From positions 62,001-126,000 of the forward strand of contig CALUKH010000004.1 of NCBI GenBank assembly GCA_944321185.1: a stretch of DNA of 64,000 nucleotides. The letters are read 5' to 3'. Both the position numbers and the translations under genes were made by a program. The notes below the pieces were generated by a model. The model was given only the letters and a program-made list of their open reading frames with translations. It searched no databases and was not told where the DNA came from. The first letter of the stretch is position 1. Each line of letters starts with the position of its first letter. Positions 34,883 to 44,200 of this stretch are shown in pieces. This DNA is from an uncultured Alistipes sp. GTDB lineage: Bacteria > Bacteroidota > Bacteroidia > Bacteroidales > Rikenellaceae.

Positions 34883-36298
34883 TCAGAGCAGCGGCGAGAA
34901 GATCCGCATGAGCGATTCGGCCCAGCGGCGGGGCCGGGGGCGGTTGAACCATTCGGCCGCAGTCAGCAGATGGGCCGTGCGGGCATCGTTTTCGAAAATG
35001 CCGGCCATCCGTGCCGTGAAATCCTTGTCGTAAACAAAGGCATTGACTTCGAAGTTGTGTTCGAAACTTCGGAAATCCATGTTCGCGGAGCCGATCACCG
35101 TCAGATCGTCGTCGATGATCAGCAGCTTGGAGTGGAGAAATCCCGGCAGGTAGAAGAGAATCTTCACGCCGGCCTTCATCATGTTGTCGAGGTAGGAGTG
35201 CGAGGCGAGGTCGACGACCCGCGAATCGGAGCGTGCCGGCAGCATCAGCCGCACGTCGATACCGGCCAGTGCGGCAGTCTGCAGTGCGGAGTTCAACACG
35301 TCGGAGGGCAGGTAGTAGGGGGTCTGGATCCAGATTCGCCGGCGGGCATTGGCCATGGCATAGCTGTCGCCCTGCAGCAGGGTGCGCCACGTCCCGAAGG
35401 GACCGCTCGGTACGATTTGCAGCACGTTGTCGGTGAAGTGTTCGGCCGCGGGGTAGTATTCCGGACCGGTGATGCGTTGTTTGGTGGTTGCCGACCAGTC
35501 GCTCAGGAACGAGGCCTGCAATCCGGCCACGCCGTTGCCCTCGATGCGGAAGTGGGTGTCGCGCCAGATGCCCCAGTCGGTGCCGTAGACGTAGCGGTCG
35601 GCGATGTTCATGCCGCCGATGAAGCCCACGCGGCCGTCGATGACGGCGATCTTGCGGTGGTTGCGGTAGTTGATCTTGCTCGTGAAGCGCGGGAAGCGCA
35701 CGTGCAGGAAGGCATATACCTCGATGCCGTCGCGGCGGAGCCCCTCGAAGAAACTCTTTTTGACGCTGCTCGATCCGACGTCATCGTAGAGAATCCGGAC
35801 CTGGACGCCTTCGCGGGCCTTGATGCGCAGCAGGTCACACAGTTGGCCTCCGGTGCGGTCGTTGCAGAGGATGTAGTACTGGAGGTGGATGTGGTGGCGG
35901 GCCCGGGCGATTTCGTCGAGCAGAGCCTGCATCTTCGATTTGCCGTCGGTATAGGGGGTGATGCGGCTGCCGTAGAGCGGTACGGCGTGGATCGTGGTCT
36001 GGAGCAGGCGTGCCAACGGTTTCCACTTTTCGGGAATCTCGGGCCGCGAAGGGTAGTCGCTCTCGACCAGACGCATCGAGATTCGTTTGCGGGTTCGGCG
36101 GGAGATGATGCGCTGTTTGGAGAGATTCTGCCCGAAGAAGAAGTAGAAGAGCAGTCCGATGACCGGCGCGAAGATGAGCACGATAATCCACGGCAGGGTC
36201 TTCAACGGATTCCGGTTGTCGGTGATGACGACCAGAATGACGCTGATGATCGTCACCGAATAGAGGACGATGAAGAGATTGGTCAGGATCTGTTGCAT
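34883..36298 (-). CDS. cls: Cardiolipin synthase
   Basis: 471 residues. Two N-terminal TM helices (about 5-60), then two phospholipase D half-sites: HRKIAVIDG near 214 and HSKLLIIDD near 387, each H-x-K-x4-D, the second followed by GSANMDFRSFEHNFE. It joins two phosphatidylglycerols to cardiolipin in the inner membrane. Length and layout are normal for ClsA. It lies downstream of DUF4837 on the same strand, with a 398-base repeat-rich gap between. Confidence 0.95.
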   Translation of the reverse strand: MQQILTNLFIVLYSVTIISVILVVITDNRNPLKTLPWIIVLIFAPVIGLLFYFFFGQNLSKQRIISRRTRKRISMRLVESDYPSRPEIPEKWKPLARLLQTTIHAVPLYGSRITPYTDGKSKMQALLDEIARARHHIHLQYYILCNDRTGGQLCDLLRIKAREGVQVRILYDDVGSSSVKKSFFEGLRRDGIEVYAFLHVRFPRFTSKINYRNHRKIAVIDGRVGFIGGMNIADRYVYGTDWGIWRDTHFRIEGNGVAGLQASFLSDWSATTKQRITGPEYYPAAEHFTDNVLQIVPSGPFGTWRTLLQGDSYAMANARRRIWIQTPYYLPSDVLNSALQTAALAGIDVRLMLPARSDSRVVDLASHSYLDNMMKAGVKILFYLPGFLHSKLLIIDDDLTVIGSANMDFRSFEHNFEVNAFVYDKDFTARMAGIFENDARTAHLLTAAEWFNRPRPRRWAESLMRIFSPLL

Positions 36299-36696
36299 GC
36301 GTACAATCTATGCGATTCCGGCCTGCTGTGGGTCGGATTCCGTATCGTCGAATCGTCGCGAAGCCTCACTCCGCGGTTGGTGCCGGTTCCGGTGTTGGCT
36401 CCGGTCTGCTGCTTCAGTGTCAACTCCGGTTCCATATCCGGTGTCAATCCCCTACCAATCTCCGGTTTTACGGCGCCCCGTGTCAGCCCGGTGTCAACCC
36501 CGGGTCCACGGCGCCTGTCTCGTATCAACTCTGGTCCCGGCTCCTTTGTTGGACCCCTTCCCAGCCGAATTGGTCCTGTTGGATGGCTCCTCCCCTGTCT
36601 CGGATGCCCCCTCCCGGCCGGATGGCCTTCTGTCGACCCTCTCCTGCCGGATCGCCTTCTGTCGACCCTCTCCTGCCGGATCGGGCCCGGCGCGGG
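36299..36696. repeat. Repeat-rich gap upstream of cls
   Basis: 398 bases without a gene. It holds many degenerate units of the TCCGGT...GTGTCAAC type; ACGGCGCC recurs at about 36466 and 36509. A clean tandem pair of 29 bases lies at 36620-36648 and 36649-36677 (GGAT-GCCTTCTGTCGACCCTC...), with one mismatch. The short open frames here are low-complexity Pro/Ser/Arg and not credible genes. No promoter box for cls was found. Confidence 0.65.
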
Positions 36697-37704
36697 TTAT
36701 TTGCGGTCGTCGGGGAACTGGATCGTGTAGAGCAGATGCTCGATACCGCGGATGTAGTTGCGCTTGCGGGGCTTGTTCAGATCCGGGGCGTAGACATATC
36801 CGTCGAGGGTGATGACCCGGTTCGTACGGGTGTCGACCGTGGTGAAGCTGACGAACGGACCGCCCATGAAGTCGCCGTAGACATCCCAGAAGCCACGCAT
36901 CTCACACCACAGCCGTCCCTCGAGGCGGAATGCGCGGAAGTCCGGAGCAAAGGCGTCGGAGGTGGTCATGTAGGAACCGTCGGAGGGGCCGGGGATCAGC
37001 GCCGCAAACTGGTTGCGGGCCTTGACCAGCGCCTCGGGCGTGAGCGATTCGGGTCCTTCGTACGGGTAGGCGTAGACGAAGAAACCCTGGCTGGCTGTCG
37101 GGTATTCGTAGCGCGCCCAGAGGAAATCGTCGGTCTCTTTGGCCAGGACGTAGCCCTTGGGAACGCGGATCTGCATGTTGAAGAGTTTGAGGATGGCGGC
37201 CTCGATGCCCGGATTGTTGAACTTGGTGTAGGACTGCACGTCGCGGTCGCGTTCGGCCTGTTCGAGCACATGGAGCAGATCTCCGCGGTTTTCGGAGAGG
37301 TAGTCGACCACCGAGCGGTCGTCGGGCCCCTGAAGCGTCAGCACGATCTGCGGCTGCGAGGTGACGTCGTATTCGACGGCCGTCGAGGTCTTCTGCAGCG
37401 AGGGGTCGACCACCACCTTGAGAATGTTGCGATGGTCGGCGATCATGTCTTTGAATCCGCGTTCGGTGACGCGCAGCACGTCGAACATCGGTTCGTCCTG
37501 ATTCAGATAGGGGACCGGAGCCGTGAAGATCGCGCGCAGCGTGTCGCCGACCTCGCCGTTCCACTCCATCTGCGGACACACGACGATAAGTTCGTAAGGT
37601 CTGCCCTGCGCCGCTTTCTTCTTGCCCAACGTATTGAAGGCCTTGCATCCGACCATCATCAGGAGGATCATGACGATCCCCATTCCCTGGAAAAACCTTT
37701 TCAT
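36697..37704 (-). CDS. DUF4837 family lipoprotein
   Basis: 335 residues from ATG 37704 (MKRFFQGMG), because the promoter -7 box lies at 37732-37739; an ATG at 37734 would fall inside it. Signal peptide with lipobox LMMVGC (Cys near 20). The body contains PYELIVVCPQMEWNGEVGDTLRAIF-like sequence and the rest of the DUF4837 pattern typical of Bacteroidales. Function unknown; envelope location is likely. Confidence 0.85.
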   Translation of the reverse strand: MKRFFQGMGIVMILLMMVGCKAFNTLGKKKAAQGRPYELIVVCPQMEWNGEVGDTLRAIFTAPVPYLNQDEPMFDVLRVTERGFKDMIADHRNILKVVVDPSLQKTSTAVEYDVTSQPQIVLTLQGPDDRSVVDYLSENRGDLLHVLEQAERDRDVQSYTKFNNPGIEAAILKLFNMQIRVPKGYVLAKETDDFLWARYEYPTASQGFFVYAYPYEGPESLTPEALVKARNQFAALIPGPSDGSYMTTSDAFAPDFRAFRLEGRLWCEMRGFWDVYGDFMGGPFVSFTTVDTRTNRVITLDGYVYAPDLNKPRKRNYIRGIEHLLYTIQFPDDRK

Positions 37705-37731
37705 AATCGATTGCCGTGAACTGAACATCCG

Positions 37732-37739
37732 CAAATATA
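37732..37739 (-). promoter_or_regulatory. -7 box for the DUF4837 gene
   Basis: Minus-strand TATATTTG, exact TAnnTTTG, 27 bases before the ATG at 37704. It decides the start codon. A divergent plus-strand -7 box is 32 bases away. Confidence 0.6.
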
Positions 37740-37771
37740 CAACTATTTTTCCAAAAGGCGCGGAAAATGAT

Positions 37772-37779
37772 TATTTTTG
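37772..37779 (+). promoter_or_regulatory. -7 box for the polysaccharide deacetylase gene
   Basis: TATTTTTG, exact TAnnTTTG, ends seven bases before the ATG at 37787, again leaving almost no room for a leader. Confidence 0.55.
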
Positions 37780-37786
37780 CAGACGT

Positions 37787-38395
37787 ATGCGCTTGAAACC
37801 ACCAAAAATCATCCGGCGGCTGATGCCGGATCTGATCTGGGAGATCGACGATCCGGACGGCGTCTTCCTGACCTTCGACGACGGTCCCACGCCCGGTATC
37901 ACGGAGTGGATCCTCGCCACGCTTGAGAAGTACGATGCCCGGGCCACCTTCTTCGTGCTGGGCAAGAACGTGGAGATGTATCCGGATCTCTATCAGCGGA
38001 TTGTCGACGCCGGCCACCGGATCGGCAACCATACCTATTCGCACCAGAAGGGGTGGGGAATGAGTCTCGAACGCTATACGGAGGATGTCGACTTTGCCAA
38101 CGATCTGCTGCATACGGAGTTGTTTCGCCCGCCCTATGCGCAGATCACGCCGGCACAGGCTCGTCTGCTCGGACAGCGCTACAAGCTGGTGATGTGGGAC
38201 ATCATCTCGCGCGACTACAACCGGCAGCTGTCGCCGCGCACGTGTCTGAAAAACGTGACGAAATATCTGGCTCCGGGGGCGATCGTCGTCTTCCATGACA
38301 GCGAAAAGGCCTTCCGGAACATGCGCTACGCCCTGCCGCGTACGCTCGAGAAGATCCGTCAGCTGGGGCTTCGCTGCAAGGCGATCGACCTGTAG
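37787..38395 (+). CDS. Polysaccharide deacetylase family protein (NodB homology)
   Basis: 202 residues from ATG 37787. NodB motifs: TFDDGPTPG near 30-38, the metal pair in GHRIGNHTYSHQ near 82-93, RPPYAQ, and WDIISRDYN. No signal peptide, and length is close to the bare catalytic domain, so a cytosolic or membrane-associated carbohydrate esterase is likely. The substrate is not known. An in-frame extension to 37622 crosses the promoter and the divergent gene and is rejected. Confidence 0.9.
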   Translation: MRLKPPKIIRRLMPDLIWEIDDPDGVFLTFDDGPTPGITEWILATLEKYDARATFFVLGKNVEMYPDLYQRIVDAGHRIGNHTYSHQKGWGMSLERYTEDVDFANDLLHTELFRPPYAQITPAQARLLGQRYKLVMWDIISRDYNRQLSPRTCLKNVTKYLAPGAIVVFHDSEKAFRNMRYALPRTLEKIRQLGLRCKAIDL

Positions 38396-38459
38396 ACGAG
38401 GTGCATGCGGCCTTCGGAGGACCCTGTGCCGCGGATTAGGAATTTCGGGATATTTTCGT

Positions 38460-38467
38460 TATCTTTG
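38460..38467 (+). promoter_or_regulatory. -7 box for efp
   Basis: TATCTTTG, exact TAnnTTTG, 45 bases before the efp ATG. It lies inside an in-frame upstream extension, which fixes the start downstream. Confidence 0.6.
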
Positions 38468-38512
38468 CGGCCGCGAAGAGAGGATCACTTAAAATACAAA
38501 ATACACAATACT

Positions 38513-39079
38513 ATGGCAACAACCGCAGATATCAAGATCGGCATGTGCATCGAGCTGGACGGCAAAACGTTCCAGATCGTCGACTTCCAGCATGTGAAAC
38601 CCGGCAAGGGCCCGGCTTTCGTGCGTACGAAACTCAAGAACCTGGAGAACGGCCGTGTGCTGGACAACACCTTCTCGGCCGGTGCACGCATCGAGCCGGT
38701 GCGCGTCGAGCGTCGCCCCTATCAGTTCACCTACGAGGATGATCTGGGCATGCACTTCATGCACACGGAGACCTTCGAGGAGATCATCATCGACAAGAAC
38801 CTGATCAACAACTACGACCTGATGGCCGACGGTCAGATCGTCGAGGTGATGTTCCATACGGAGAAGGAGACGGTTCTTTCGGCCGAGCTTCCGCCGATCG
38901 TCGACATGGAGGTGACCTACACCGAGCCTGGCGTCAAGGGTGATACGGCTTCGACCAACTCGCTCAAACCCGCAACGGTCAACACGGGCGCTACGATCCG
39001 CGTGCCGCTGTTCATCAACACGGGTGACAAGATCCGCGTCGATACCCGCACGCGCGAGTACTACGAGCGTATCAAGTAG
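38513..39079 (+). CDS. efp: Translation elongation factor P
   Basis: 188 residues from ATG 38513 ([18 protein letters not shown]). Domain I carries the loop [16 protein letters not shown] with Lys32 at the tip, the residue that is modified in Lys-type EF-P; domains II and III follow with the usual ending ([18 protein letters not shown]). It relieves ribosome stalling at polyproline, which fits the Pro-rich linkers in FtsA and FtsZ in this genome. Ends at a strong terminator. Confidence 0.96.
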   Translation: MATTADIKIGMCIELDGKTFQIVDFQHVKPGKGPAFVRTKLKNLENGRVLDNTFSAGARIEPVRVERRPYQFTYEDDLGMHFMHTETFEEIIIDKNLINNYDLMADGQIVEVMFHTEKETVLSAELPPIVDMEVTYTEPGVKGDTASTNSLKPATVNTGATIRVPLFINTGDKIRVDTRTREYYERIK

Positions 39080-39449
39080 GCAGGCTTCACCGACGACCGA
39101 AAAAGAGGGCTCCGACTGTTGGTCGGGGCCCTCTTTTTTTTGTATGGTTGCGGGAAGCGGGGATGTCGAGCGCGCGGAGCCCGGGGACCGATTGCTGGAA
39201 ACAAGGGCCGGTCCAGTCCGGGTCGGCAGCCGGAAACCGGGGGCGGACAGGTCGGTGGCCCGATCGGGGTCGGAAGCCGGGACCAAAACCGGAAAACTGT
39301 CCGGACCGGAATGCGGAAGCAGCAAGCCGGGAGCCGGGAGCCGGGAACCGGGAGCCGGACAGGTTGGTGGCTGGAAGGCGGGAAGTGGCCCGGTTGGGGT
39401 CGGGAGCCGTGGCCAAAACCGGGGGAGCCCTCCGGACCGGAATGCGAGC
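39080..39449. repeat. Repeat-rich gap between efp and the rhamnosidase gene
   Basis: After the terminator (39100-39141), about 300 bases of G-rich degenerate repeat. Two diverged direct copies run about 39245-39315 and 39357-39446; both start GGACAGGT(C/T)GGTGGC, pass ACCAAAACCGG or GCCAAAACCGG, and end CCGGACCGGAATGCG. Between them the heptamer GGGAGCC or GGGAACC is repeated four to five times (39324-39357). The short open frames here are Gly/Arg low complexity. Confidence 0.65.
39100..39141. terminator. Intrinsic terminator after efp
   Basis: AAAAAGAGGGCTCCGAC (39100-39116) pairs with GTCGGGGCCCTCTTTTT (39122-39138) with one G-U, loop TGTTG, T-run to 39141. The A-run on the left arm means it could also stop transcripts from the rhamnosidase side. 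Confidence 0.88.
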
Positions 39450-41219
39450 TCACTGTCGGACGATCCGAATGCCCTCCGGGGCGGAGATCTGCGAGACGAT
39501 CCGTCCCTTCCGGTCGCGCGTGTGGCGGACCGAGATGACGCCGTGCGGGGTTGGGAAGCTGCCTTCGGCCCACTCCAGATCGCCCAAATGGGGTCGGACG
39601 GCCACCACCCGGCAGCCGGGTTCGAGCGGCACGATTCCCAGCACGTGCCGCGAGAGCCAGGGCGTGGGGCCCGAAGCCCATCCGTGACAAAGGCTGTGAC
39701 GCAACCCCTTGTAACAGTAGGCGCCCGATTCGGCATGGATGTCGAATCGGCCCTCCGGAACCGGAGCGTCGATCCGTGCGGCATTGGCGATCTGCCCGTA
39801 GTTCAGGTCCTCCCAGAAGGTCGTGGCCCCGAGATCGAGCATGGCACCCCAGTAGTCGGAGATGATCCGCAGGGCTTCGGTGTACAGACCGCCGGCGGCC
39901 AGAGCCTCGAGCATGTAGTAGCCGTAGAAGGTCGAGAAGCCCGTTGCGCCGCCTCGTGCGAGGACCGGCCGGCAGACTTCGTCCGGATCGGTCAGCCCCG
40001 CCAGTACAAGCATCGCGGCCGCCTGTTTGTTCTGCAGATGGTCGGGGACGTGTTGCTGCAACCGTTTGAGCGTGGCCCGACAGTGGTGTTTCATCGTGGG
40101 GTCGTCGAGCCAGGTCGCGATCTCGATGCCGGCCTTCATCGTCATCACCATCAACGCCTGATACCCGGCGTGGATCACCTCGGGCATCTCCGACGTGGGC
40201 CAGTCCAGCAGCCGCTGTCCGCCCTGGAGATTCTCCCTGTTGCCGTCCATGCCGGCGGCGAGCGTCTCGAACAGGGCGCGCATGTAGCTCTGCTGTTGGC
40301 GCAGGTAGTCGAGATCGCCCTCGTAGAGGTAGAGATCCCGGTGGATGAGCACCCACCACATCGAGTAGGCGGCGATGCCGTTCATCCAGGCGGTGGGCGG
40401 AGTCTCGTCACGCACCAGGTCGAGGCTTTTGCGTACGACGGGATTGCCGCCGAACACGCTCTCGATGGTCATCATCTCGGGGTGCATGTCCCCGACCCAT
40501 ACCAGGCGGTCGCGTTTGATGCCGTCCCACAGATACTCCTGCATGTTGAGGAGGACGGTGTAGGCGCCGGTCTCCCAGATGCAGTTCAGCCGCTGGTCGC
40601 TGCAGCGGAACGACCCCCGATAGGGGATGTCCCGATACCTCAGCACGGCCCGTACGGATCTCAGCACGACCTCCGCATCGGGTTCCGCCAGGTCGATGCG
40701 CACGAAGCGGAACCCCGAATTCCCGACCTCGACGTTCCCCAGCCACGGCACCTCCAGACAGAAGTCGCGCAGCGAGTGCTGATTGGTGGCGCTTGTCATC
40801 GGGGTCGATCCGTCGACGTCGCTCAACGCCTCGCTCACCGACTCTCCCAGCCGGATGCGGAGCTTCAGCGCCCGCTGGTCGGCGCGTATCGGGGCCGACA
40901 GCGCAATGCCGCCGCAGATCTCGCGCCCGAAGTCGAGCAGCACAAAGGCACGCTTTCCGTCGCGGGTCGAGAGGCGGCATACGTTGCGGGTGCCGGTGGT
41001 CAGCTGTCCGTCGAAGGGGACGAGCAGGGCTTCGGGATTCTCCACGCCGTCGTTCCGCTCGCCGGGCACGGTGATGATGCGCTGCGGCGTGACATACGCG
41101 AGGGAGATCGGATCATCGGTCCATCGCTGGTCGAATCCGCTTTTGAGGAGGTTGTTCTCCTGACCGCCGGCCCACGTAGCCGACAGCATCCACAACAGGC
41201 AGAAGAGCGTTCGTTTCAT
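39450..41219 (-). CDS. GH78-like alpha-L-rhamnosidase (short subfamily)
   Basis: 589 residues from ATG 41219, with signal peptide (LFCLLWMLSATWAGGQ). It has a jelly-roll start (CRLSTRDGKRAFVLLDFG, LRIRLGESVSEAL) and a six-hairpin alpha/alpha barrel (GDMHPEMMTIESVFG, WPTSEMPEVIHAGYQA). Where GH78 enzymes read TDCPQRDERLGWTGD, this one has WDGIKRDRLVWVGD, keeping the Asp but not the RDER Glu register. It is 280-330 residues shorter than the two GH78 proteins upstream. Last gene of the rhamnose operon; overlaps the GH106 stop by four bases. Confidence 0.82.
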   Translation of the reverse strand: MKRTLFCLLWMLSATWAGGQENNLLKSGFDQRWTDDPISLAYVTPQRIITVPGERNDGVENPEALLVPFDGQLTTGTRNVCRLSTRDGKRAFVLLDFGREICGGIALSAPIRADQRALKLRIRLGESVSEALSDVDGSTPMTSATNQHSLRDFCLEVPWLGNVEVGNSGFRFVRIDLAEPDAEVVLRSVRAVLRYRDIPYRGSFRCSDQRLNCIWETGAYTVLLNMQEYLWDGIKRDRLVWVGDMHPEMMTIESVFGGNPVVRKSLDLVRDETPPTAWMNGIAAYSMWWVLIHRDLYLYEGDLDYLRQQQSYMRALFETLAAGMDGNRENLQGGQRLLDWPTSEMPEVIHAGYQALMVMTMKAGIEIATWLDDPTMKHHCRATLKRLQQHVPDHLQNKQAAAMLVLAGLTDPDEVCRPVLARGGATGFSTFYGYYMLEALAAGGLYTEALRIISDYWGAMLDLGATTFWEDLNYGQIANAARIDAPVPEGRFDIHAESGAYCYKGLRHSLCHGWASGPTPWLSRHVLGIVPLEPGCRVVAVRPHLGDLEWAEGSFPTPHGVISVRHTRDRKGRIVSQISAPEGIRIVRQ

Positions 41220-44200
41220 CGTTCGTCGGGTTGAGCGGTCCGTTGGAGCGTGACCGGGTGGAAGAGTCCTGCGGGTTGCAGGGGTGAATCCGGGCGCCAG
41301 GGGTTGTTGCAGGTCCAGGTGCCGCGTTGGGCCTCGGGCAGGCGGCTGTCGCCGATCAGGCGGTTCACCCACGTGTTGACCACCACGATCTTGATCCGGT
41401 TGCGGCCCGGGACGAGCAGTTTCGTGAGATCGATGCGATGGGGAGCGGTCCAGATACCGCCGGCATAGGTGTCGTTGACATAGACCTTGGCCATGACGCC
41501 CACCTCGCCCGTATGGAGGCTGAGCCCCTGTTTCAACTCCTTGCGGGAGAGGTCAACCGTGGTTTCGTAGGTGATTTCACCCGAGAAGTAGCGGATCGAA
41601 TCGTTCTCGGAGAGCCTCAGGTCGCGGAGCTGCTCCGTGACGACGGGCGCTGCCGGGCCCCGACGCCCCTTCTGGAAGGTGACGGTCCAGGGGCCGTCGA
41701 GGGTGCGGACCGGAACATACGTCGGGAAATTGACCGTCTCTGACCGCTTGGCGGAGCGAGTCCCGGCGGGCGTGAAGACGATGAAGAGGCTCTGCGAGGG
41801 CTCCAGCACCATCGGAACGGCGATCCGCTGTCCGTCGTCCGAGAACTCCGGCAGCGGGCGGATTTCACCCGTCACGGGATCCCAGGCCTCGGGGCTGGCC
41901 CCCGTCACGCGGAACTTACCCGTGAAGGTGATGCGCTCCGGCGACTGGTTGCTCAGGAAGTAGATCTGCTGTTGGCCGGCATCGCGGTGTCCGAAGTGTA
42001 CCGGCGTCTCGGCGCCGACCTCGCAGTCGGGCAGGCAGCGCGCATACTCGAGCGCCTGCTGCATGTCCATGCCGCAGAGGACGGCCCCCTTTCCGTAGCG
42101 GGCAGCCTTCACCGTACGACCGTCGATGCCGTTCCAGAGTTCGGCGGCCCGTTCGCGGACTTCGCGGTCGGCCTCGGGATAGTTCTCCAGAGAGGGCGAA
42201 CGCTGCGGAGCCGGCCCCAGCAGAATGCCCCCTTCGCGGACGAGCGTCTGCAGCCTGGCCAGCAGTTCGGGGCGCATCGTGGCGAGTTTGGGCAGCACCA
42301 GAATCCGGTACTGCGTTCCGTGGGGCAGCGTCCACAGTCCGTCCCTGATGGTGATGCGGTTCAGCAGCACTTCGCCGTTGATATAGTCGAACTGGTAGCC
42401 TTTCGGCAGTGCGGGGTCGGTGATGCCGGTCATCTTCGGGGTGTCCTCGCCGATGAAGTAGGCGACATCGGCCACGTTGAGCCCCTGCTGGAGCAGGAAG
42501 TTGACGCGTTTGAGGTAGCTCGTGAAGAGGTCGAACTGCGAGAACCAGGTGTTGTTGCGGTTGAATTCCGTGCCGAACCAGGCATTCATGCCGGGAGGTT
42601 CGTCGCCCGGTTGCGCGATGTAGAGGTGGAGCAGCGTGTTGTTGATCCCCTCGCAGAAGAAGCGGTCGCCGCGGGCCTTCATCTGGGCCGGATAGCGTCC
42701 GAAATCGTTGCCGGCCGAGGTGTAGGATTCGGCCGAGACGCGGTTCTTGCCGTAGATGTGAGCACAGGACGAGGCGGCGCGGTTTTCGATGTCACCCAGC
42801 GACCCTTCGCCCCAGAATTCGCCGCTGACCTCGTCCGACTGACCGCCGTATTGCAGGAACTCGCCCGAGAATCCCCAGTGTCCGTAGTTCTCGAGCCAGA
42901 GCCGCAAGCCGTTTCGATGGGCGATTTCGCGCAACCCGCCGATGTGGGCATAGGCCAGTTTGTCGGCCACCATCCGCCGCATGTCCCACAGGAAACGGTC
43001 CGAAAGATCGGGGCTTCCCACCACCGTGCCGCCGTAGACGGGCAGGTAGGGCAGGGGGTCATAGCCGTACCGCTGGCGGAAATCCTCGAGAAACGTGTCC
43101 GTAAAGTTCTGACCGCCCTTTTCGTAGCTGTCGGCCACGATGACGCGGAACGTCGTACGGTCTTCGGCCGGGATGCGCCGCAGGATGGCTCCGATGAAGG
43201 CGTCGAAGTGGTGCTGGAGGTAAGCCGGGGTCATCTTGTCGACCTCCAGACCCGTACCTTCGGGATCGGCCGGCGAGTTGACGATGCCGGTCGGCCGCAT
43301 GCCCAGCCGCTGTACGATCCAGCGTCCGGCGGGGGCGTTCCACACGAAGCGGTCGCCGTCGAGGTATTGCGACACGTCGATCACCGTCCGGGGATCGACC
43401 GCCAGGGTCGGGTCGTCCAGCACGGGCTGGTCCCTCCACTGGTACTCGTTCCAGTAGGGCAGCGGCGTCTGGAACATCTTGGCGAGGATCTTCTCCGGAT
43501 AACGCTCCACGCGGGGCATGGACGAGAAGGCGACCTCGCTCAATCCGCAGCCGGCACCGGCTCCGCGGACGATCATCCGGAAGTTGCGTCCGGTCGATTT
43601 CGCCACGCTGATCGATACGGGGGCGTAGGGATCGAAGCCCACCTCGATGTTGGGATTCGTGCGGTCGATGTCGAACGTGCTGACCGTACGGTATTGGCCC
43701 GCCCGGTCCTGCACCTGCACCTCGACCGAGGCCCGGATCGGATGGTGGGCCGGCCATACGGTGATGCTGCGCAGATCGAGCTGGTTCCGGGCGGCGAAGT
43801 CGAGGGTTACCTCGGCCGATCCGTCGAAGCGCATCGAGGTCGAGAGGTCTCCGTCGAGGAGGTTCTGCGGCTGGGTTGCACCGCTGCTGACCGTCACGCG
43901 GGTGTCGGCGTTTGTCAGCCGTGCGGCCGCGGGCTGCGGGAAGGCGATGACCCGCACGTCCTGGAAATCATCGGCCGGTTTCGCGAGGCGGATATCCACC
44001 GTTTGGCCGCCTTCGACCTCCGCCTGTACGGAGGTGAGGTAGCGCATCGCCTGGCTGGGTTCGATCCAGGGTCCTCCGGCCTGGCTCCAGCCCGGACAGT
44101 TGAACATGCCGATCTCGATGCCCAGTTCGGAGGCTCGTTTCAGGGCGGCATGCGTCACCTCCCACCATTCGTCCGAGAAGAGCTTCACGGGCCGGTAGGG

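Noticed and set aside
36310..36696. Short open frames in the gap upstream of cls
   Set aside because: They are repeat translations rich in Pro, Ser, Arg and Cys and change identity in every frame.
37622..37786. N-terminal extension of the polysaccharide deacetylase
   Set aside because: It crosses the divergent lipoprotein gene start and two promoter boxes.
39119..39448. Open frames in the G-rich repeat after efp
   Set aside because: Gly/Arg/Pro low complexity from the heptamer array; no start context or conserved pattern.
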